Shown one piece after another: positions 56,212 to 64,000 of a DNA stretch of 64,000 nucleotides. Source of the stretch: Prosthecomicrobium sp. N25 (GTDB lineage Bacteria > Pseudomonadota > Alphaproteobacteria > Rhizobiales > Ancalomicrobiaceae); the NCBI RefSeq assembly GCF_037203705.1, contig NZ_JBBCAT010000001.1:531418-595417 (forward strand), given 5' to 3'. The notes under the pieces were generated by a model. That model did not search any database. It saw nothing but the letters and a program-made list of their open reading frames with translations, and was not told the origin of the DNA. Positions within the stretch are counted from its first letter, which is position 1; the number at the start of each line of letters is the position of its first letter. A program made the position numbers and the translations under genes.

Positions 56212-57540
56212 TCAGCCGCGTGCGATCGCGTGCAGGAAGCTCCCGGTCACCCGCCCGCGCCGGCTGCCGGCCGGAGCCGGCGCCGCGCCGTAGGCGTCCG
56301 TGACCGCCGCGAAAGGCTCGTCCGATCCGGCGTCCGCTACCGTCGCATAGTGGAACTCGTGCCCCTTCAGCACGGTCCCGGCCGGCCCCAGCGGGCCGTC
56401 GGCCAGAACCGTGGCGGTGCGGTAGCCGAGCGTCATCCGCCGCCTGGCGAAGCTGGTCGCCACGTCGAGCAGGCCTGCCATGGGATGCTCCACCCCGGCC
56501 GCGTCGGTGAGCGTCCGGCCCAGCACCATGTAGCCCCCGCATTCGCCGTGGACCGGCTTCGTCTCCGCGAACCGCCGCAGACCCGCCAGGAATTGCGAGG
56601 CGCCCGCCAGCGCCCCGGCATGGAGCTCCGGGTAGCCGCCGGGCAGCCAGCAGACGTCGCAGCCGGCGGGCGGCGGCTCGTCGGCCAGCGGCGCGAAGAA
56701 GACGAGCTCCGCCCCCGCTCGCCGCCACCCGAGCGCCAGGTGGGGATAGAGGAACGTGAAGGCCGCGTCGCGCGCCACCGCGATCCGCTGGCCCGGCGGC
56801 GGCAGGGCGGCCGCGAGTGACCCCGCATCGAGACGGGAGGCCGTTGCGGCGGCGACGATCCGGTCCAGGTCCGTGTTCGCCTCGACGAAATCCGCCATGC
56901 GCTCGAGGATGCCGTCGAGCCCGGACGTCTCGGCCGCCTGCACGAGCCCCAGGTGGCGTTCCGGCAGCGTCACCGCCTCGTCGCGCGGCAGGCTGCCGAG
57001 GACCGGGATGCCGAGCGCCTCGACGGCGTCGCCGACGAGCCGCCGGTGCCGGGGCGAGCCGACCCGGTTGAGGATCACGCCCGCGACCCGGATGCGCGGA
57101 TCGTAGCGCGCGCAGCCGAGCACGAGCGCGGCGGCCGACTGGGACTGTCCGGAGACGTCCAGCACCAGCACCACCGGCCAGCCCGCCGCCGCCGCGATGT
57201 CGGCCGACGACCCGGACCGCCCGGGCGCCCCCGGGACCCCGTCGAACAGTCCCATCAGCCCCTCGGCGACCACCAGATCCGCGCCGTCCGCCGCCGCGCC
57301 GGCGAGCCCCGCCACGAGCGCGGGGGGCATCGCCCAGGCGTCGAGGTTGAGGCTCGGCCGGCCCGAGGCCGCCTCGTGGAAGGCCGGGTCGATGTAGTCC
57401 GGCCCGCATTTCGCGCCGGCGACCGCGAGGCCGCGCCGCCTCAAGGCGCGCAGGAGCCCGAGCGTCACCGTGGTCTTGCCGCTGCCCGACCGCGGCGCGG
57501 CGATCACCAGGCCCGGCACGCCGCCCGCCGCGCCGGTCAC
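56212..57540 (-). CDS. cobB: Cobyrinate a,c-diamide synthase
   Basis: Amidotransferase of 442 residues that amidates the a and c side chains of (hydrogeno)byrinate with glutamine and ATP. The N-terminal ATPase has the P-loop APRSGSGKTTVTLGLLRAL near residue 17 and GPDYIDPAFHE near 50. The glutaminase half has WLPGGYPELHA near 262 and the nucleophile cysteine in VHGECGGYMVLG near 330, with the catalytic His in GHEFHYA. The start is GTG 57540, overlapping the cobA stop by four bases. Confidence 0.93.
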   Translation of the reverse strand: MTGAAGGVPGLVIAAPRSGSGKTTVTLGLLRALRRRGLAVAGAKCGPDYIDPAFHEAASGRPSLNLDAWAMPPALVAGLAGAAADGADLVVAEGLMGLFDGVPGAPGRSGSSADIAAAAGWPVVLVLDVSGQSQSAAALVLGCARYDPRIRVAGVILNRVGSPRHRRLVGDAVEALGIPVLGSLPRDEAVTLPERHLGLVQAAETSGLDGILERMADFVEANTDLDRIVAAATASRLDAGSLAAALPPPGQRIAVARDAAFTFLYPHLALGWRRAGAELVFFAPLADEPPPAGCDVCWLPGGYPELHAGALAGASQFLAGLRRFAETKPVHGECGGYMVLGRTLTDAAGVEHPMAGLLDVATSFARRRMTLGYRTATVLADGPLGPAGTVLKGHEFHYATVADAGSDEPFAAVTDAYGAAPAPAGSRRGRVTGSFLHAIARG

Positions 57541-58352
57541 GACGCCCCCTCCGGACCCAGCGCGAAGGCCGCGAGCCTCTCCCGCAGGCCCACGATCGAC
57601 CCGATCGCCACGATCGCCGGGGCCTTCAGTCCCTGTGCGGCCGCCTCGCGCGCGGCCCGGTCGAGTTGCGTCACCAGCACCCGTTGGCGCGGCGTGGTCG
57701 CGTCCGCCACGATCCCGACCGGCGTGTTCGCCCCCATGCCGGCCGCCATCAGCTGCGCCGCGATGGCGTCGAGATGCGTCATCGCCATGTAGAGGACGAG
57801 CGGGGCTCCCGTCGCCGCGAAGGCGGCCCAGTCCGCGTGGCTGGCCGCCGGTCCCTCCGTGCCCGCCGCCGGGTGGCCGGTCATCAGGATGACCGCATGG
57901 TTGGTGTCCCGCGTGGTCGCCGGGATGGCGGCCGCCGCCAGCCCGCCGAGGCCGGACGTGATGCCGGGCACGACCCGGAACCGGATGCCCGCCGCCGCCA
58001 GCGCCAGCACCTCCTCGCCGCCCCGCCCGAACACGAAGGGATCTCCCCCCTTCAGCCTGAGGACGCGCTTGCCGGCGCGCGCATGGGCGATCAGCCGCTC
58101 GGTGATGTCCTTCTGGGAATGCGAAGGTCGGCCGCCCCGCTTGCCCGCATAGTCCAGCTCGCTCGTCTCCGGCGCCAGCCCCATGATGGCGTCGCCCACC
58201 AGCGCGTCGTAGACGATCACGTCCGCCGACCGCATGGCGTGCAGGCCCGCGAGCGTGAAGAGGCCCGGGTCGCCCGGTCCCGCGCCGACGAGCCAGACCG
58301 TGCCCGGCACGAACTCCGGCAGCTGGGCGGCGATGGCGTCGGGGATGGGCAT
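57537..58352 (-). CDS. cobA: Uroporphyrinogen-III C-methyltransferase
   Basis: SAM enzyme of 271 residues that methylates uroporphyrinogen III at C2 and C7, making precorrin-2 for cobalamin and siroheme. It shows WLVGAGPGDPGLFTLAGL near residue 18, VLRLKGGDPFVFGRGGEE near 95 and VPGITSGLGGLAAAAIP near 123. Precorrin-2 also feeds siroheme for NirA. The start is ATG 58352 by homology; the longer frame reads back through cbiD. It is divergent from cbiD, 64 bases apart. Confidence 0.94.
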   Translation of the reverse strand: MPIPDAIAAQLPEFVPGTVWLVGAGPGDPGLFTLAGLHAMRSADVIVYDALVGDAIMGLAPETSELDYAGKRGGRPSHSQKDITERLIAHARAGKRVLRLKGGDPFVFGRGGEEVLALAAAGIRFRVVPGITSGLGGLAAAAIPATTRDTNHAVILMTGHPAAGTEGPAASHADWAAFAATGAPLVLYMAMTHLDAIAAQLMAAGMGANTPVGIVADATTPRQRVLVTQLDRAAREAAAQGLKAPAIVAIGSIVGLRERLAAFALGPEGAS

Positions 58353-58416
58353 GTGCGACGGGCTTCCGGCTCGGCGGGCTTTGCCGCGGGACCGGCTTCT
58401 TATAGGACAGGGTGCG

Positions 58417-59553
58417 ATGAGCGAAAGTCCGAAATCGGCGTCCGATGCCGCGGAACCGACCCCGCCCGGAGGCGCGGAGCCCGGTCGACCGCTCCGGCGT
58501 GGCTGGACCACCGGAGCCTGCGCCACCGCGGCCGCCAAGGCGGCCTACGAGGCCCTGCTGACCGGCGACTTTCCGGACCCGGTCGCGATCCGGCTGCCCG
58601 GCGGCGAGACCCCGGCCTTCGCGCTGGCGCTCCACGAGCAGGGACCCGGCTGGGCGCGGGCCGGCATCGTCAAGGACGCGGGCGACGATCCGGACGTCAC
58701 CCACGGCGCCCTCGTGGTGGCGACCGTCCGCTTTGCCCCCGGCGGCGCGGGCGTGACCTTCCGGGCCGGGGAGGGGGTCGGCACTGTGACCCGCCCCGGC
58801 CTGCCGATCCCGCCCGGCGAACCGGCCATCAACCCCGTCCCGCGCCGCATGATGCGCGAGGCGATCGCCGAGGTCGCCGGCCGGCACGGGCGCTCCGGCG
58901 ACGTCGAGATCGAGGTCTCGATCCCGGGCGGCGAAAGACTAGCCGAGCGCACCCTCAACGGCCGTCTCGGCATTGTGGGCGGACTGTCGGTCCTGGGTAC
59001 GACCGGCATCGTCGTCCCCTTCTCCTGCGCGGCCTGGATCCATTCCATCCACCGCGGCATCGACGTCGCCCGCGCCATGGGCTTCGACCACGTGGCGGGC
59101 GCGACCGGCTCCACCTCGGAGGCTGCCGTCAAGGCGCTCCACGGGCTCGACGACGTCCAGCTGATCGACATGGGCGACTTCGTCGGCGGCATGCTCAAGT
59201 ACCTGCGCGATCATCCGGTCCGGCGCGTCACCGTGGCGGGGGGCTTCGCCAAGTTGGTGAAGCTCGCGCAAGGGCTACTCGACCTGCATTCCAAGCGCGG
59301 CGCGGTCGACCTCGACTGGCTCGCCGCGCGCGTGCTGGAGGCCGGCGGCGGCGACGACCTCGCCGCCCGCGTGCGCGCCGCCAACTCCGCTCTCGAGGTG
59401 CTGGAGATCACCCGCGCGGCGGGGCTCGATGTCGGCCGGCTGGTCGCCGAGGCGGCCCGGCTGACCGCCGCGAAGCCCCTGCGGGACAGCGGCATCGCCG
59501 TCGAGGTCGTGGTCTTCGACCGCCAGGGCGGGTTGGTAGCGCGCGCGGGCTGA
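58417..59553 (+). CDS. cbiD: Cobalt-precorrin-5B C1-methyltransferase (CbiD)
   Basis: Protein of 378 residues that methylates C1 of the corrin ring. It has the CbiD signatures LRRGWTTGACATAAAKAAYE near residue 27, AINPVPRRMMREAI, LGIVGGLSVLGTTGIV and CAAWIHSIHRGIDVARAMG. CbiD is classed with the anaerobic route but replaces CobF in many aerobic alphaproteobacterial clusters, as here beside cobL, cobM and cobJ. It is the only plus-strand cobalamin gene, convergent with cobM (20 bases apart). Confidence 0.93.
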   Translation: MSESPKSASDAAEPTPPGGAEPGRPLRRGWTTGACATAAAKAAYEALLTGDFPDPVAIRLPGGETPAFALALHEQGPGWARAGIVKDAGDDPDVTHGALVVATVRFAPGGAGVTFRAGEGVGTVTRPGLPIPPGEPAINPVPRRMMREAIAEVAGRHGRSGDVEIEVSIPGGERLAERTLNGRLGIVGGLSVLGTTGIVVPFSCAAWIHSIHRGIDVARAMGFDHVAGATGSTSEAAVKALHGLDDVQLIDMGDFVGGMLKYLRDHPVRRVTVAGGFAKLVKLAQGLLDLHSKRGAVDLDWLAARVLEAGGGDDLAARVRAANSALEVLEITRAAGLDVGRLVAEAARLTAAKPLRDSGIAVEVVVFDRQGGLVARAG

Positions 59554-59573
59554 GGCCTGCGCGCGCCCGGAGC

Positions 59574-60338
59574 TCACAAGCCCTCCCGCCCCCGATATCG
59601 ACGCTGATAGCCCGGGTCGTAGAGCGCGCTTTCCCTGAAGTCCCGCTCGCCCAGCACGGGGCCGACCAGGATGAGCGCGGTGCGTTCGATCGGGGCGGCG
59701 GCGACCAGGGCCTCGATCGTGGCGAGGGTGCCCCGGATCGCCCGCTCGTCGGGCCAGGACGCCCGATAGACGACCGCGGCCGGGCAGTCCGGGCCGTAGA
59801 GGGGCGCCAGTTCGGCCACGACGCGGTCGAGCACATGGATCGAGAGGTGGATCGCGAGCGTCGCCCCGGTCGCCCCGAAGGCCGCGAGCGTCTCGCGCGG
59901 GGGCATCGACGAGGCCCGCCCGGTGGTGCGGGTGAGCACCAGCGACTGTCCGACCTCCGGGAGCGTCAGTTCCTGCCGGAGCGCCGCGGCGGCCGCCGCG
60001 AAGGCCGGGACGCCGGGCGTGACCGTATAGGGGATGCCGAGGCGGTCGAGCCGCCGGAGCTGTTCGCCCATCGCGCTCCACACCGACAGGTCGCCGGAAT
60101 GCAGCCTTGCGACGTCCTCGCCGGCCGCGTGGGCCCTGACGAACTCCGCCTCGATCTCGTCCAGCGACAGCGGCGCGGTGTCGACGATCCGGGCGCCCGC
60201 CGGGCAATGCGCCAGGATCGCGGCCGGGACCAGCGAGCCAGCGTATAGGCAGACCGGCGAGGCGGCGATCAGGTCGCGTCCGCGCAGCGTCAGGAGATCG
60301 GGTGCGCCGGGGCCGGCGCCGATGAAATGGACCGTCAC
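59574..60338 (-). CDS. cobM: Precorrin-4 C11-methyltransferase
   Basis: SAM enzyme of 254 residues that methylates precorrin-4 at C11. It has [18 protein letters not shown] at the N-terminus, [18 protein letters not shown] near 98 and [20 protein letters not shown] near 123. Its stop region follows a run of arginines ([11 protein letters not shown]). It overlaps cobE by four bases as the last gene of the cobH-I-J-L-E-M run. Confidence 0.93.
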   Translation of the reverse strand: MTVHFIGAGPGAPDLLTLRGRDLIAASPVCLYAGSLVPAAILAHCPAGARIVDTAPLSLDEIEAEFVRAHAAGEDVARLHSGDLSVWSAMGEQLRRLDRLGIPYTVTPGVPAFAAAAAALRQELTLPEVGQSLVLTRTTGRASSMPPRETLAAFGATGATLAIHLSIHVLDRVVAELAPLYGPDCPAAVVYRASWPDERAIRGTLATIEALVAAAPIERTALILVGPVLGERDFRESALYDPGYQRRYRGREGL

Positions 60339-60769
60339 GGAGCCTCTCCCGCCCTATCCGGCGCGCCCGCCGCCGGAAGCCGCGCGACCGCACAGGTGAC
60401 CCCGTCGCCCGCGATACGGGGAACCACCAGTCTCGCCCCCGGCCCTGCTCCCGCCAGCGCCGCCGTCTCGGCCACCGAAGGCACGCCGAACAGGGCGACG
60501 ACGCGCTCCGACCGGGTCTCCGCCCCCGCCGAGGCGGCTTCGAGGAGCGCGCGCGGCAGGAACACCAGCGGCAGGCCGAGCCGGACCGCCGCCTCGCCGA
60601 GGCCGGGCTCCTGGACCTTGTCCTGCACGGTGAAGAGTGCCACTCCCGCCCCGGCCGCCTCGGTTGCCCCGGCCGCCGAGAGGCAGCGCCGGACCAGATC
60701 GACGACCGCCTCCGGCCGCGCCCCTGTCCGGCAGCCGATGCCGACCGCGAGCCGTCCGCCGCCCGTCAT
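60335..60769 (-). CDS. cobE: Cobalamin biosynthesis protein CobE (CbiG C-terminal type)
   Basis: Protein of 144 residues matching the CobE/CbiG_C family: [20 protein letters not shown] at the N-terminus, [20 protein letters not shown] in the middle, and [20 protein letters not shown] later. CobE is required for B12 synthesis in aerobic organisms; its exact step is unsettled. ATG 60769 overlaps the cobL stop (ATGA). Confidence 0.85.
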   Translation of the reverse strand: MTGGGRLAVGIGCRTGARPEAVVDLVRRCLSAAGATEAAGAGVALFTVQDKVQEPGLGEAAVRLGLPLVFLPRALLEAASAGAETRSERVVALFGVPSVAETAALAGAGPGARLVVPRIAGDGVTCAVARLPAAGAPDRAGEAP

Positions 60770-61995
60770 GGCTTGATGGCCCGCCATTGCACCACCGGCA
60801 TGGCCGGCTTCCAGCCCAGGAAGGAGCCGACCGGCACCGCCTTCGCGATGGCGATGGAGACGAGCTCGCCGCCGAACCGGCGGCACCAGTCGGTCACCTG
60901 CGCCTGGGTCTCGAGGGTCACCGCATTGACGACCAGTCGCCCACCAGAGGCCAGCCGCGCCCAGCCGGCGTCGACCACGCCCGGATCGCCCGCCCCGCCG
61001 CCGATGAAGACCGCGTCCGGGTCGGGGAGGTCCGCGAGCGCGGCCGGCGCCTCGCCCGGCACGATGACGAGGTCCGGGACCCCGAGCGCCGCGGCGTTGC
61101 GGGCGACCCGCGCGGCGCGGTCCGGTCGGGGTTCGATCGCGATGGTCCGGTTGGCGGGGTCGGCGAGCATCCACTCGATGCCGATCGAGCCGGACCCCGC
61201 CCCGATGTCCCACAGCCGCTCGCCCCGCCGCGGCGCGAGCGCCGAGAGCGTGACGGCGCGCAGCTCGCGCTTGGTGATCTGCCCGTCATGCTCGAAGGCG
61301 TCGTCCGGCAGTCCCGGGGTCAGCGGCAGGGTACGCGCGTCCGGCCCGGCCACCACCTCGACCGCGACGGTGTTGAGCGGATCGACATCCCCGAGATCGA
61401 AGGCCTCGGCCAGGGCGGAACGGATGCGCTCCCGCGGTCCCCCCATGGCCTCCAGGACGGTGAGCCGCGACCGTCCCATGCCGCGGGCCGTCAGCGTCGC
61501 CGCGAGGCGCCCGGGCGTGGTGCCGTCCCACGACAGCGCGAGGATGCGGGCGCGCGGTTGCAGATGCGGCAGCACCCGCTCGAACGCGCGGCCGTGGAGC
61601 GACAGGCGCGTCGTCTCCTGCTGGCTCCAGCCGAGCCGGCTCGCCGCCAGCGAGAAGGCCGAGGGCCCCGGAATGCACAGCATCTCGTCGGCCGGGATCC
61701 GGCCGGCGAGCGTCGTCCCGACCCCGTAGAAGAAGGGGTCGCCCGTCGCCAGCACGACGACCGGGCGGCCGCGCCGGGAAAGGAGAGCCGGCAAAGCATC
61801 CGTGAGCGGCGTCGGCCACCGGAACGTCTCGGGCGTGCCGGAAGCCCCTCCTCCGGCCAGCCCGGCGAGCGCGAGATGCCGCTCCCCGCCGACCACCAGC
61901 TCCGCGTCGGCGAGCAGGCGGCGCGCCGTCGGGGACAGCCCGTCGAGCCCGTCTTCGCCGATGCCGAGGATCGTCAGCCAACGCCCCGGCGTCAT
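60766..61995 (-). CDS. cobL: Precorrin-6Y C5,15-methyltransferase (decarboxylating)
   Basis: Two-domain SAM enzyme of 409 residues that methylates C5 and C15 and removes the C12 acetate carboxyl. The N-terminal CbiE-like half has LTILGIGEDGLDGLSPTARR and VVLATGDPFFYGVGTTLAGR. The C-terminal CbiT-like half has the Rossmann motif LWDIGAGSGSIGIEWMLADP near 262 and AVFIGGGAGDPGVVDAGWA. It overlaps both neighbours by four bases. cobK, often between cobJ and cobL, is absent here. Confidence 0.94.
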   Translation of the reverse strand: MTPGRWLTILGIGEDGLDGLSPTARRLLADAELVVGGERHLALAGLAGGGASGTPETFRWPTPLTDALPALLSRRGRPVVVLATGDPFFYGVGTTLAGRIPADEMLCIPGPSAFSLAASRLGWSQQETTRLSLHGRAFERVLPHLQPRARILALSWDGTTPGRLAATLTARGMGRSRLTVLEAMGGPRERIRSALAEAFDLGDVDPLNTVAVEVVAGPDARTLPLTPGLPDDAFEHDGQITKRELRAVTLSALAPRRGERLWDIGAGSGSIGIEWMLADPANRTIAIEPRPDRAARVARNAAALGVPDLVIVPGEAPAALADLPDPDAVFIGGGAGDPGVVDAGWARLASGGRLVVNAVTLETQAQVTDWCRRFGGELVSIAIAKAVPVGSFLGWKPAMPVVQWRAIKP

Positions 61996-62765
61996 CGTCC
62001 CGCCCCGTAGGAGCGCGGCGTCAGGACCCAGTCCGGCAGGCCTCCGCCCCGCGGAATCAGCCGGGTTTCGCTGGATCCGACGAGCACGAGCGTCGCCATG
62101 TCGACCTGCCCGGGATCGACCGCCGCCAGGGTGGTGACGAGGATCCGCTCGTCCGGTCGCCCCACCGCGCGCGCGAGCGCAGTGACGGTCGCCCCGGCCT
62201 TCAGCCGCCGGAGCAGCGCGAAGGCCTCGTGGATCCGGTCGGGCCGCGCCCGGGACGCCGGATTGTAGATCGCGATCACGAAGTCCGCTTGCGCGGCAGC
62301 AGTGAGCCGGCTCAGGATCGTGGCCCAGGGCTTCAGGTTGTCGGACAGCGAGATCGCGCAGAAGTCGTGCCCGAGCATGGCCCCGAGCCGTGCCGAGGCC
62401 GCCTGCATGGCCGAGATCCCCGGCAGCACCGCGACGTCGAGCGCCCGCCAGGCCGCCGGGCCGGCTTCGATCGCCTCCAGGACGGCCGCCGCCATGGCGA
62501 AGATGCCCGGGTCGCCGCCCGAGACCACCGCCACGGCCCGCCCCGAGGCCGCCAGCGCCAGCGCCTCGCGCGCCCGCTCCACCTCGACCCGGTTGTCGCT
62601 CGCATGCCGGGTCAGCCCCGCCCGCTCCGGCACGCGCGCCACGTAGGGCCCGTAGCCGACGAGGTCGGTCGCCGCCGCGAGGACGTCGAGGGTCTCGGCG
62701 GTCAGGTAGCGCGGATCGCCGGGACCGAGCCCGACGACCCGGAGCCAGCCCGGACCCGTGCTCAC
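61992..62765 (-). CDS. cobJ: Precorrin-3B C17-methyltransferase
   Basis: SAM enzyme of 257 residues that contracts the ring and methylates C17. It has LRVVGLGPGDPRYLTAETLD at the N-terminus, VAVVSGGDPGIFAMAAAVLE near 90, VLPGISAMQAASARLGAMLG near 120 and IAIYNPASRARPDRIHEAF near 165. The start is GTG 62765, which overlaps the cobI stop (GTGA). Aerobic precorrin-3B synthase (CobG) is not in the window. Confidence 0.93.
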   Translation of the reverse strand: MSTGPGWLRVVGLGPGDPRYLTAETLDVLAAATDLVGYGPYVARVPERAGLTRHASDNRVEVERAREALALAASGRAVAVVSGGDPGIFAMAAAVLEAIEAGPAAWRALDVAVLPGISAMQAASARLGAMLGHDFCAISLSDNLKPWATILSRLTAAAQADFVIAIYNPASRARPDRIHEAFALLRRLKAGATVTALARAVGRPDERILVTTLAAVDPGQVDMATLVLVGSSETRLIPRGGGLPDWVLTPRSYGAGR

Positions 62766-63547
62766 GGCCGCCGCCCCCGCCCCGGCACCAGCACGATGGA
62801 GAAGTAGGGCGCCGCGTCGTCCGTCTTGTCCTTGAGCGGCAGCACCCGCTCCCCCGACATGGTGCCGCGCTCGACATAGATCGCGCCGTCGAGCAGCCCC
62901 GCGGCCGCCACGGCGGCCCGCACCTTGGGGAAGTTGGTGCCGAGCTTCATGATCACGGCCGCGTCGGTGCTTTTGAGCCGCTCGACCAGATCCTCGGACG
63001 GGAGCGTGCCCGGCAGCACGGTCAGGACGTCGTCGCCCCAGGTGATCGGCGCGCGCGCGGCCGTCCAGCAGCCCGACATGCCGGTCACGCCGGGCACGAT
63101 CGAGACGCTGAAGCGCCCCTGCAGGCGCACGAAGAGATGCATGAAGGACCCGTAGAAGAGCGGGTCGCCCTCCGCGAGCAGGGCCACGTCCCGCCCGGAC
63201 TCGAGCACCGCCCCGAGCCGCGCCGCGGCCTCCGCGTAGAAGCCGGAGAGCTCGCTGCGGTAGCCCTCCTCCGCGAAGGGGATCTCGGTCGTGACCGGAT
63301 ATTCGAGCGGCATCTCCTCGACGCCGGGCTTCAGCCATCCGTCCACGATGGACCGGGCGTTGCCGCGCCGGCCGCGCTTGGCGAAGTAGGCGACCACGGG
63401 GGCGGCCTGGATCAACCGCACGGCCTTGACGGTGAGGAGATCCGGGTCCCCCGGGCCGAGCCCGATGCCGTGCAGGGTTCCGACGGTCTGCGCCGGTCCG
63501 TCCTCGGCCTCCGGGCCGCGCGCCAGGGCGGGGTCGATCATGTTCAT
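62762..63547 (-). CDS. cobI: Precorrin-2 C20-methyltransferase
   Basis: SAM enzyme of 261 residues that methylates precorrin-2 at C20, committing it to cobalamin. It has [20 protein letters not shown] near residue 25, [20 protein letters not shown] near 113 and [16 protein letters not shown] near 140. The first 20 residues are a short acidic extension. The start is ATG 63547, overlapping the cobH stop by four bases. Confidence 0.94.
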   Translation of the reverse strand: MNMIDPALARGPEAEDGPAQTVGTLHGIGLGPGDPDLLTVKAVRLIQAAPVVAYFAKRGRRGNARSIVDGWLKPGVEEMPLEYPVTTEIPFAEEGYRSELSGFYAEAAARLGAVLESGRDVALLAEGDPLFYGSFMHLFVRLQGRFSVSIVPGVTGMSGCWTAARAPITWGDDVLTVLPGTLPSEDLVERLKSTDAAVIMKLGTNFPKVRAAVAAAGLLDGAIYVERGTMSGERVLPLKDKTDDAAPYFSIVLVPGRGRRP

Positions 63548-64000
63548 TCGCGTTCGCTCGCCACCGCGTTCACTGCCGCCGCCGTCATGGCGCTGCCGCC
63601 CTTGCGCCCGCGCACCACCAGCCAGGGCACCCGCCCGTCCGCCATCAGCGCCTCCTTCGATTCCGCGGCGCCCACGAAGCCGACCGGCATGCCGATCACG
63701 GCGGCCGGCGGCGCCACGCCCTCGTCGAGGAGTTCGAGAAGACGGAAGAGGGCCGTCGGCGCATTGCCGATCGCCACCACGGCGCCCCCGAGCCGGTCGC
63801 GCCAGAGTTCCATCGCGGCGGCGGTCCGGGTGTTCCCGATCCGACGCGCCAGGTCGGGCACGCGCGGGTCGTCGAGCGTGCAGAGGACCTCGTTGCCGGC
63901 CGGCAGCCGCGCCCGCGTCACCCCGTTGGCGACCATCTTGGCGTCGCACAGGATCGGCGCGCCGTCCCGGAGCGCGGCCTTCGCGGCGGCGACCGCGCCG
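63544..64000 (-). CDS. cobH: Precorrin-8X methylmutase (5' end outside window)
   Basis: The C-terminal 151 residues of CobH, which moves the C11 methyl to C12 to give hydrogenobyrinate. Visible motifs are [40 protein letters not shown] with [15 protein letters not shown], and [19 protein letters not shown]. About 60 N-terminal residues lie beyond the right edge. It is the first visible gene of the cobH-I-J-L-E-M run; cobG would often precede it. Confidence 0.93.
   Translation of the reverse strand, partial: GAVAAAKAALRDGAPILCDAKMVANGVTRARLPAGNEVLCTLDDPRVPDLARRIGNTRTAAAMELWRDRLGGAVVAIGNAPTALFRLLELLDEGVAPPAAVIGMPVGFVGAAESKEALMADGRVPWLVVRGRKGGSAMTAAAVNAVASERE

Noticed and set aside
55952-58416. 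A cobalamin riboswitch before cobB, cobA or cbiD.
   Set aside because: Genes are overlapping or 64 bases apart; no room and no B12-box-like sequence was seen.

Overview
The window reads as chromosomal DNA of a high-GC alphaproteobacterium, most likely a member of the Hyphomicrobiales (Rhizobiales). The reasons are: NepR, EcfG and a PhyR-type sigma-like protein, a general stress response found only in Alphaproteobacteria; the dnaK-dnaJ-pmtA order; a Nrt/NirA/NasA nitrate assimilation locus; and short palindromic intergenic repeats typical of this group. I cannot name a genus. I saw no rRNA, tRNA, transposase, phage gene or CRISPR array.

Layout. (a) 1-6.8 kb: reductive pyrimidine breakdown (preT-preA, preA cut by the window edge), a divergent XRE-cupin regulator, and an aminotransferase/cupin/CoA-acylating dehydrogenase trio. 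Together these can take uracil-derived beta-alanine to acetyl-CoA. (b) 7-23 kb: a stress island. It holds an EcfG sigma factor, NepR, a PhyR-like protein without its receiver domain, trehalose and glycogen genes, MgtC, an SDR and many small proteins. I find ten perfect and three near-perfect EcfG promoters (GGAAC-N16/17-CGTT or GGTT) here. One drives no protein but is followed by a strong intrinsic terminator, which makes it a candidate small RNA. (c) 23-28.8 kb: gyrB, an unrecognised membrane-linked protein and a TauE/TIGR02186 pair. (d) 28.9-40 kb: nitrate uptake (nrtABD, minus strand) and reduction (FAD oxidoreductase, nirA, CysJ-like reductase, nasA, plus strand) around a 742-base control region. 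That region has two divergent sigma-54 promoters, each followed by a hexaloop hairpin and an intrinsic terminator, the architecture of NasT antitermination.

(e) 40-52 kb: GNAT, an M20 peptidase, a split ligase-associated DNA repair set (helicase; exonuclease and ligase), small secreted proteins, a TPR-methyltransferase, an SGNH hydrolase, a lytic transglycosylase and a phosphatase. (f) 52-56 kb: pmtA, dnaJ and dnaK with a heat-shock type promoter. (g) 56.2-64 kb: cobalamin (B12) corrin-ring genes cobB, cobA, cbiD, cobM, cobE, cobL, cobJ, cobI and cobH, mostly coupled by 4-base overlaps; cobH runs off the right edge.

All family calls come from reading protein sequence and motifs by eye; no database search was run.
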